Shown one piece after another: positions 1 through 5,069 of a stretch of DNA of 7,167 nt. The stretch spans positions 1-7,167 of the forward strand of contig JALHJD010000151.1 of the NCBI GenBank assembly GCA_022837185.1. The letters run 5' to 3'. The translations under genes were made by a program, and so were the position numbers. Each line of letters starts with the position of its first letter. Within the stretch, counting starts at the first letter, position 1. The notes beneath the pieces were generated by a model. It made no database searches, was not told where the DNA came from, and saw nothing but the letters and a program-made list of their open reading frames with translations. Origin of the DNA: Desulfobacteraceae bacterium (lineage in GTDB: Bacteria; Desulfobacterota; Desulfobulbia; Desulfobulbales; Desulfobulbaceae).

Positions 1-1295
1 GAGGTAAAAACGAGATGGCGGACCGAGGCATAGAGCGTCTCCCGCAGATCGTCGGCCACGTCAACCGGGGCGGCCGAGAGGACCAGATTTTTTTCGCGCC
101 GTTCATACCAGTGCACCGCCCGCGCATCAATTTCCGTCCCGTCCACTCCGCCCTCCGGGACAACCGCCCGCAACTGTTCCGCCAGGTCCCGGGCCCGGGC
201 CGAATACTGCCCCCACGGTTCATCCCGGCTGTCCAGGCCATCCAGGACCTCGGCCAGCCGCTCGAAAGCCCGGATCAGCATGGTGCGGCTGTTCTCGATC
301 TCCGGCAGCCGTTCCAGCAGGTTGTTGAGGGGAAACCGGCCGAGCTCGGCGGGAAACAGCGCGGCAAAGCGCTCCAGACCGCCGTCCAGGGACCGAACCG
401 CAGCAACCGCTTTTTCCCGCCCCGTGCCGGCAAGGTCATTTCCCGCGCTGCGTTCGACGTCGGCAATCAGGTCCAGGGCCTGATAGCGGGTAAAGGTGGC
501 GCCGAAAAAGGCGGTGGCCACGTTTTCAACATGATGGGCCTCGTCAAAGATCACCGCCTCATATCGGGGCAGCACCTCTCCGTATCCGGTGCGGCGGACG
601 GCGAGGTCCGAGAAGAGGAGATGATGGTTGACCACCAGCAGGGAGCTTCGGGCCGCGTCCCGGCGGAGCCGGTTCAGGAAGCAGGCCATGGTGTCCGGGC
701 AGTCCGTTCCGAGACAGAAATGGGACTGGCAGCAGATTTTCGCCCACAGCGGCGAAGCCTGGCCCAGATCCCGCAATTCGGAGCGGTCTCCGTAACCGGT
801 CGTTGCCAGCCAGGCCCGGATCTCCTCCACGACCTCGTTGTCGAACAGGCGGTCCGCCCGGGAGGCGCAATACTGGCGCCAGCGATAGAGGCAGAGATAA
901 TTCTGCCGTCCCTTGACGCAGAGCGCCTTGAGGGAAGGATCAATAGCGCGCAGGATAAAAGGGATTTCACGCTGGAGGATCTGATCCTGCAGATTGCGGG
1001 TGTTGGTGGAGACCACAACCCTGCGGCCGCTCAGCACGGCGGGAATGAGATAGGCCAGGGTCTTGCCCAGGCCGGTTTCCGCTTCCACGACCAGGCAGCC
1101 GGACTGGTCGGGGTCACCCAGCAGCGCCCCCACTGCCTCGGCCATCCGCGCCTGACCCTGACGCGGCTCATACCCGGCAAGATGTCGTGCCAGAACCCCA
1201 TCGGTACCGAAAATTTCCTCCACGGAGCCGGCGGGGCCGGGCACAGGCCCGGAATGCTCCCCGCTGCCGGGCCGGCTCTTCTTGCTTGTTGCCAT
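1..1295 (-). CDS. ATP-dependent DNA helicase, DinG/Rad3 (XPD-like) superfamily 2, C-terminus cut by the window edge
   Basis: This is an iron-sulfur superfamily 2 helicase of the DinG/YoaA group. Family members unwind DNA 5'-3' using ATP and act in the cytoplasm on R-loops, forks and damage intermediates. I translated the minus strand by hand: 431 codons are open to the left edge. Visible motifs are a Q-motif-like YEPRQGQ (about 42-48), Walker A ETGLGKT (73-79), motif Ia region STNTRNLQDQ (96-105) and the DEAH box FDEAHH (250-255). An iron-sulfur cysteine set comprises Cys135 in KGRQNYLC (or Cys126) plus Cys194, Cys199 and Cys205, whose x4 and x5 spacing agrees with that I recall for E. coli DinG. 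The sequence ends in LVFTS, the beginning of motif III (normally TSATL), so helicase domain 2 is missing here. I chose the ATG at 1295 because AAGGA lies 5 nt upstream of it; an in-frame ATG five codons earlier (1310) has no such site. The gene diverges from the kinase. DinG and YoaA cannot be told apart without the C-terminus, so no symbol is given. Confidence 0.93.
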   Translation of the reverse strand, partial: MATSKKSRPGSGEHSGPVPGPAGSVEEIFGTDGVLARHLAGYEPRQGQARMAEAVGALLGDPDQSGCLVVEAETGLGKTLAYLIPAVLSGRRVVVSTNTRNLQDQILQREIPFILRAIDPSLKALCVKGRQNYLCLYRWRQYCASRADRLFDNEVVEEIRAWLATTGYGDRSELRDLGQASPLWAKICCQSHFCLGTDCPDTMACFLNRLRRDAARSSLLVVNHHLLFSDLAVRRTGYGEVLPRYEAVIFDEAHHVENVATAFFGATFTRYQALDLIADVERSAGNDLAGTGREKAVAAVRSLDGGLERFAALFPAELGRFPLNNLLERLPEIENSRTMLIRAFERLAEVLDGLDSRDEPWGQYSARARDLAEQLRAVVPEGGVDGTEIDARAVHWYERREKNLVLSAAPVDVADDLRETLYASVRHLVFT

Positions 1296-1300
1296 ACCTG

Positions 1301-1305
1301 TCCTT
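1301..1305 (-). promoter_or_regulatory. Ribosome-binding site of the helicase gene
   Basis: On the minus strand AAGGA lies 5 nt before the ATG at 1295. It decides between that ATG and the in-frame ATG at 1310, which has no purine-rich site upstream. A small inverted repeat, CCATG/CATGG (1307-1320, 4-nt loop), sits just upstream and could form a weak hairpin next to the site in the mRNA. Confidence 0.6.
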
Positions 1306-1350
1306 ACCATGTCGGCATGGAAGAGACAATCTGAGAATGCATGCTGATTC

Positions 1351-1379
1351 TTGACACCGCCCTGTTGAGAAGGTACATT
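1351..1379 (+). promoter_or_regulatory. Sigma70-like promoter of the receiver-GAF-kinase gene
   Basis: A perfect -35 hexamer TTGACA (1351-1356) is followed by a 17-bp spacer and TACATT (1374-1379), which matches 4 of 6 bases of TATAAT. The usual start distance puts transcription at about 1386-1387, essentially on the ATG at 1387. This implies either a leaderless mRNA or a translation start slightly downstream, at Met8 or Met9. An imperfect palindrome, AGAAT/ATTCT around GCATGC (1334-1351), abuts the -35 element and could be an operator. Its significance is unproven. Confidence 0.55.
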
Positions 1380-1386
1380 CTGCAGG

Positions 1387-3255
1387 ATGATGCCCTACCC
1401 CGAGCAAATGATGCTGTTCCCGGACCTGGCCAAACCGGTGAGCACCAGCGTCTCCCAGGCGGAACTGCTGGACAGCGGAGAATATATTCTTCTCGTCGAC
1501 GACTACCCGGAGATCGTGCGGCTGCTGCGGGAATTTCTCCAGGAAGAAGGGCTGCCCGCCATCACCGCCGGATCGGTCGCCGAGTTTCAACAGGCCCTGC
1601 GCCGCCACACCGTTGCCCTGGCAATCCTTGACATCGGGCTGCCCGATGGCAGCGGCGTCGAACTGCTTCCCCGCCTGAAAGAGGAGTACCCGGACATGGC
1701 GATCGTCATGCTGACCGCCGTGACCGATCTGCATACCGCCCTTGAATGCATGCGCCAGGGGGCGGACGACTACCTGACCAAGCCGGTCCGGGTTCCCGAA
1801 TTCTATGCCACGGTGCGCAAGGTCCTTGAGAAAAGACGGCTGGCCATCAATATGCGCCTGTATCAGCGCCGGATGGAACAGGCCAACTTCCGCATCAACC
1901 TCCTGCACCAGCTGACCATCAGGATGAACTCCGCCTATCTGACGATGGTGGAGCTCGATGAAATTCTCCAGGCGATCCTGATCGGCATCACCGCCGAGGA
2001 AGGTCTGCGCTTCAACCGGGCCTTTCTCGCCCTGTTCAACGACAGCGGTGAAACCCTGGAAGGCAGAATGGCCATCGGCCCCGGATGCAGGGACGAAGCG
2101 GGCCGCATCTGGCAGGAAATCCAGGAGAAAGACCTGCGCTTCAATGCGCTGATCGACAGCATCAAGACCAAATGCCGGGACGGCGACGCCGAGGTCAACG
2201 CCATTATCCGATCCCTGCGGATCAATTCCGCCGAAACGGATCATATCCTTATCCGCGCCGCCACGGACCGCCGGTCCATCCTCGTGGTCGACGGGAATTC
2301 CGAAGTTCCGCCCCCTGCCGAACTGATCCGGCTGCTGGGCGAGGACACCTTCGTCATCGTGCCCCTCTATTCACCCGGGCGGTCGCTGGGGGTCATCATC
2401 GCCGACCATTTCGTCACCCGCCAGCCCATCACCGGCGAACTGGTCAAGGCGCTGGAAAGTTTTGCCAGCCAGGCCAGTCTGGCCATCGAACACTGCCGCC
2501 TCTACATGGACATGGAGAACAAGATCAGGCAGCTCGAGGCCATGACCTATGAACTGGAAAAAAACAAGGACCTGCTGGTCGAGGCCGAGCGTTTTTCCGC
2601 CCTCGGCCACATGGCGGCCCAACTGGTGCACAATATCCGCAACCCGATCACCACCATCGGCGGCACCGCCCGCCTCCTGGCGCGGAAAACCGAAGATTCT
2701 GAACGGCTCAAGTTCCTCAACATCATGATCAATGAGTCCACCAAGATCGAGGAAACCCTCAAGGACCTGTTCAGCTTCGTCAATCAGCAGATTCCGGTCA
2801 TGGAGCAGGTCCCCCTCTATCCGCTGATCATCAAGTCGGTGGTCATGTTTTACAATTCCATGCAGAAGCAGCACATTACCCAGCAGCTTATTCTGCCCGA
2901 TCCGGACCCGACCATCAGGGCCGACCAGCATCAGTTCCGGCAGATGCTGGTTCATCTGATCCGCAACGCCATTGAAGCCATGTCCGGGGAAGGGGAGTTG
3001 ATCATCGAAGTTTCCACCGACGACAACTTCATTAATCTGGCCATTCGCGATACGGGCATCGGCATCTCCGACCAGAATCTGAGCCGCGCCGCCGATCCCT
3101 TTTTTACCACCAAAACCTTCGGTACCGGCATGGGGCTGACCGTTGTCAAGCGCATTGTCAAGGACCACAACGGCACCATGAAGCTCCGCAACCGCCCCAA
3201 AGGGGGCACCGAAGTCATACTCCGTTTTCAGCGGCAGACCGGAACCCCGGGCTGA
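1387..3255 (+). CDS. Soluble sensor histidine kinase with N-terminal receiver domain (REC-GAF-HisKA-HATPase)
   Basis: This is a 622-residue cytoplasmic two-component protein with no membrane segment. A receiver domain (about 32-150) has the acidic pair Asp38/Asp39, phosphoacceptor Asp82 in LDIGLPDGSG, Thr110 and Lys132 in TKP. A GAF-like sensor domain follows (about 172-368). It looks longer than usual because of an extra charged helical stretch near 238-285. A helical linker (about 368-403) leads to the dimerisation and phosphoacceptor helix with His415 in LVHNIRNP. The ATP-binding domain has N-box Asn527 (RNAIEAM), G1 box DTGIGI (555-560), PFFTTK (571-576) and G2 box GTGMGL (579-584). Known family logic: ATP phosphorylates His415. 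Inference: phosphorylation of Asp82 by another kinase, or ligand binding in GAF, tunes that activity. The residue after His415 is Asn, not the usual Glu or Asp. Start: ATG 1387 is the first Met after an in-frame stop at 1366-1368. GAGAAGG lies 13 nt upstream, too far for a good site; Met2, Met8 and Met9 are alternatives. No DNA-binding response regulator is adjacent, so its partner is unknown. Confidence 0.93.
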   Translation: MMPYPEQMMLFPDLAKPVSTSVSQAELLDSGEYILLVDDYPEIVRLLREFLQEEGLPAITAGSVAEFQQALRRHTVALAILDIGLPDGSGVELLPRLKEEYPDMAIVMLTAVTDLHTALECMRQGADDYLTKPVRVPEFYATVRKVLEKRRLAINMRLYQRRMEQANFRINLLHQLTIRMNSAYLTMVELDEILQAILIGITAEEGLRFNRAFLALFNDSGETLEGRMAIGPGCRDEAGRIWQEIQEKDLRFNALIDSIKTKCRDGDAEVNAIIRSLRINSAETDHILIRAATDRRSILVVDGNSEVPPPAELIRLLGEDTFVIVPLYSPGRSLGVIIADHFVTRQPITGELVKALESFASQASLAIEHCRLYMDMENKIRQLEAMTYELEKNKDLLVEAERFSALGHMAAQLVHNIRNPITTIGGTARLLARKTEDSERLKFLNIMINESTKIEETLKDLFSFVNQQIPVMEQVPLYPLIIKSVVMFYNSMQKQHITQQLILPDPDPTIRADQHQFRQMLVHLIRNAIEAMSGEGELIIEVSTDDNFINLAIRDTGIGISDQNLSRAADPFFTTKTFGTGMGLTVVKRIVKDHNGTMKLRNRPKGGTEVILRFQRQTGTPG

Positions 3256-3310
3256 AGCAAGACTGCCCTCCGAACGGCGCGGGTCAGGTCCCCGCCCTTC
3301 CATCCATTTC

Positions 3311-4765
3311 TCATTTTTCCGGCGCCTTGTCCTGCCGCGACCAGGACGCCGCCACCCCTATCAAGCCGATCACCGCCGCGTACTGGAAGGACCTCTTCAG
3401 GGCAAGCATGAATTCCGGGGCCATGGCCGGTACAAAGTCCCTCATGTCCAGCCCCCCGGTCGCCCAGGCAAAATGCAGGGCAAAGCTCAACCCCGCCAGG
3501 GCCGTGCCGGCAAGCATGCCGAAATTGCGGGCCGTCGCCAGCAGGCTCGCCGTCACCCCCGCCTGGTCGTCGGATACCCCGGCCAGGGCGGAAGCGCTGT
3601 TGGGCGACAGGAACATGGCCTGGCCGAAGCCCAGCAGGGCCAGACGCATGGCCACGGACAGGGGCGGCGACTCCATGTCCAGGGCCGCGAGCAGAAGAAC
3701 AGCGACCAGACAGCAGCCAAGGCCGGCGGTGGCCACGATCCTGGCCCCGATCCGGTCGTGCAGCCTGCCTGCCGCGGGCGAAACCGCAAAAACGCTCAGG
3801 GGGACCGCCATCATGACGTAGCCGATGCGGTCGGGTGGGAGCCCGAGTATCCGGGCAAGATAGAAGGGGGTCAGGATCAGGACGAAAAACAGCACGGCAA
3901 ACGACAGGGCGCTGCTGAGCACGGCCATGGCAAAGAACCGGCGGCGGAACATCGCCAGGGGAAGGATCGGCGATCGGCTCCTGATTTCCTGCCGCAGAAA
4001 AACCAGCCAGCACAACCCGGTCAGGAGGAATCCGGACCAGAAAAGGGTGCTCGGGACGAAACCCCTGCCGCAGCACAGGGTCGTGGCGTGGGTAGCCAGC
4101 AGGATGGTCAGGCTGACGGTCACCGCCCACATCAGGGCGCCGGCCGGATCGAACAGCCCTGGCCCCTCAGCCTGGCCGGTTCCGGGAGGGGAGGAATGGG
4201 GCGGGGCGGCACGAACGAGCTGGCGGCGGCCGGCCAGGTAAAAAAGCAGCCCCACCGGCACCGTCACCAAAAAAACAGCCCGCCAGTGCACCCAGCGCAG
4301 CAGCAGGCCGCTCAAAACCGGACCGGTCATCAGGCCGAGCGAGGTGGCAATGCCGATCATACCCAGACCGCGCCCAAGTCTCTCAGGCGGAAAAATGGAC
4401 CGGATCAGGGCCGGGCCGGTGGCCATCATCATCGAGGCCCCAAGGGCCTGCACGAAACGAAACAGGACCAGCAGCCAGATGGAGGGCGCCGCGCCGCACA
4501 GCAGCGAACCCATGGCGAACAGGAGCATGCCGCGGGAATAGACCACGCCGGCGCCCCATTGAACGGCCAGTCTGCCCCAGAAGATCAGCAGGATCGTTAT
4601 GGTGAGCAGATAAATCAGCACCACCCACTGGGTCACGGCCAGGGAGCTGTGGAAAACCTCCATCAGGACGGGGAGGGCGACGTTGACCAGGGAGCTGTCC
4701 ATGGTGGACATGAACACTCCGGCCGAGACGGTCAGAAATATTCTGCGCCGCAGCGGCGGCGACAT
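3311..4765 (-). CDS. MFS multidrug efflux-type transporter, DHA2 (EmrB/QacA-like) 14-TM family
   Basis: This inner-membrane secondary transporter most likely exports drugs or other amphipathic compounds in exchange for protons; the substrate cannot be read from sequence. From the ATG at 4765 it is 484 residues. I count about 14 hydrophobic segments, the first near 9-29 and the last near 460-475, with a charged Pro/Gly-rich loop near 180-204 between TM6 and TM7. Family signatures are motif D1 MDSSLVNVALP (22-32), a motif B-like stretch starting RFVQALG (103-109) and motif C GLMTGPVLSG (144-153). Motif A between TM2 and TM3 (64-79, GRLAVQWG...) is degenerate, with Val68 where the conserved Asp belongs. 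A second motif-A-like loop, GRLHDRIGAR (333-342), keeps its Asp. I preferred this start because AGGA lies 7 nt upstream; the longer ATG at 4789 (492 residues) has no visible site. It is convergent with the kinase across a 55-bp gap and divergent from the porin. No TetR- or MarR-type regulator and no EmrA-like adaptor is next to it. Confidence 0.92.
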   Translation of the reverse strand: MSPPLRRRIFLTVSAGVFMSTMDSSLVNVALPVLMEVFHSSLAVTQWVVLIYLLTITILLIFWGRLAVQWGAGVVYSRGMLLFAMGSLLCGAAPSIWLLVLFRFVQALGASMMMATGPALIRSIFPPERLGRGLGMIGIATSLGLMTGPVLSGLLLRWVHWRAVFLVTVPVGLLFYLAGRRQLVRAAPPHSSPPGTGQAEGPGLFDPAGALMWAVTVSLTILLATHATTLCCGRGFVPSTLFWSGFLLTGLCWLVFLRQEIRSRSPILPLAMFRRRFFAMAVLSSALSFAVLFFVLILTPFYLARILGLPPDRIGYVMMAVPLSVFAVSPAAGRLHDRIGARIVATAGLGCCLVAVLLLAALDMESPPLSVAMRLALLGFGQAMFLSPNSASALAGVSDDQAGVTASLLATARNFGMLAGTALAGLSFALHFAWATGGLDMRDFVPAMAPEFMLALKRSFQYAAVIGLIGVAASWSRQDKAPEK

Positions 4766-4770
4766 CTGTC

Positions 4771-4776
4771 GTTCCT
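4771..4776 (-). promoter_or_regulatory. Ribosome-binding site that decides the MFS transporter start
   Basis: On the minus strand AGGAAC ends 5 nt before the ATG at 4765, leaving 7 nt after its AGGA core. The upstream in-frame ATG at 4789 is preceded by a pyrimidine-rich stretch without a Shine-Dalgarno match. The site lies inside the longer reading frame, so it only functions as an initiation signal if the shorter start is used. Confidence 0.5.
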
Positions 4777-4939
4777 GTTCCTTGTGCATGGAATACCAGC
4801 GGGCTGGGGAAAATTCCCGTCCACAATACTACAACGGCGAAGGAGGGTAACCACAAAAATGCAACTTCGTCACTCATTGGGCCGAAACGGGAAAGTAAAA
4901 AATTTTGTCCCCACGGGTTAAAAAATATTCCCATTATGC

Positions 4940-4967
4940 TTGACATCCGGAATCAAGGTGTTATAAA
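4940..4967 (+). promoter_or_regulatory. Strong sigma70-like promoter of the porin gene
   Basis: A perfect TTGACA (4940-4945) is followed by a 16-bp spacer and TATAAA (4962-4967), 5 of 6 matches to TATAAT. Predicted transcription starts near 4974, giving a leader of about 95 nt before the porin ATG. The A/T-rich sequence upstream is consistent with a strong promoter. Together with the strong ribosome-binding site and terminator it suggests an abundantly expressed single-gene transcript. Confidence 0.75.
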
Positions 4968-4984
4968 ACAATAAGTAAAATTAT

Positions 4985-5011
4985 TTGTACCTGTACGATT
5001 TTTTGTACAGG
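4985..5011 (+). repeat. Phased TGTAC repeats with an embedded inverted repeat in the porin leader
   Basis: Three copies of a YTGTAC hexamer start at 4985 (TTGTAC), 4991 (CTGTAC) and 5003 (TTGTAC), so their starts fall on multiples of 6 bp. The second copy and the sequence overlapping the third form a perfect 7-bp inverted repeat, CCTGTAC (4990-4996) and GTACAGG (5005-5011), around an 8-nt T-rich loop. The element lies about +11 to +37 from the predicted transcription start. It could be a repressor operator or an mRNA hairpin. No T-tract follows the second arm, so it is not a normal terminator. Function is inferred from position only. Confidence 0.5.
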
Positions 5012-5021
5012 GCCAACGAGC

Positions 5022-5036
5022 AAGGCCACCGGCCTT
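5022..5036 (+). other. Small GC-rich hairpin in the porin 5' leader
   Basis: AAGGCC (5022-5027) and GGCCTT (5031-5036) form a perfect 6-bp stem with a 3-nt loop, 20 nt upstream of the ribosome-binding site. There is no following T-run, so it does not look like an attenuator terminator. It may stabilise the leader of an abundant mRNA or take part in RNA-level control; neither is shown by the sequence. Confidence 0.4.
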
Positions 5037-5056
5037 CCTCAAAGAGAAACAATCTA

Positions 5057-5062
5057 GAGGAG
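5057..5062 (+). promoter_or_regulatory. Strong ribosome-binding site of the porin gene
   Basis: GAGGAG lies 7 nt before the ATG at 5070, a near-ideal Shine-Dalgarno match and spacing. It fixes the porin start, which is also followed directly by a clean signal peptide. Confidence 0.8.
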
Positions 5063-5069
5063 TGAAGAG

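Larger units (their letters stand above)
4766..5069. other. AT-rich divergent intergenic region between transporter and porin
   Basis: About 300 bp separate the transporter start from the porin start. The right half holds the porin promoter, leader repeats and ribosome-binding site, listed separately. The part from about 4885 to 4985 is much more AT-rich than the flanking genes. It includes an A/T-run block at 4919-4929, shortly upstream of the porin -35 element, that could act as an UP element. In the left half I looked for a leftward promoter for the transporter and found no convincing -35/-10 pair. Reading frames crossing this stretch look like extensions of antisense shadows, not genes. 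Confidence 0.6.

Noticed and set aside
15..1334. Plus-strand open frame of 439 codons
   Set aside because: It is antisense to the helicase, whose motifs (Walker A, DEAH, iron-sulfur cysteines) are unmistakable. The product has no recognisable domain; high GC at third positions keeps the opposite frame open.
1168..2244. Minus-strand open frame of 358 codons covering the kinase and the divergent promoter region
   Set aside because: It overlaps the receiver and GAF coding sequence in antisense and crosses the intergenic region. It has no domain and no ribosome-binding site.
3279..3295. Possible terminator between the convergent kinase and transporter genes
   Set aside because: GCGGG/CCCGC gives only a 5-bp stem with a 7-nt loop, and no T-tract follows on either strand. 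It is too weak to call.
2371..3303. Minus-strand open frame of 310 codons antisense to the kinase core
   Set aside because: The sense strand encodes intact H, N, G1 and G2 boxes. The antisense product looks like a shadow rich in Gly, Asp and Val.
3473..4921. Plus-strand open frame of 482 codons opposite the transporter
   Set aside because: Its product is a low-complexity Gln/Gly/Arg/His-rich sequence typical of the antisense of a membrane protein gene. The minus strand gives a clear 14-TM MFS protein.
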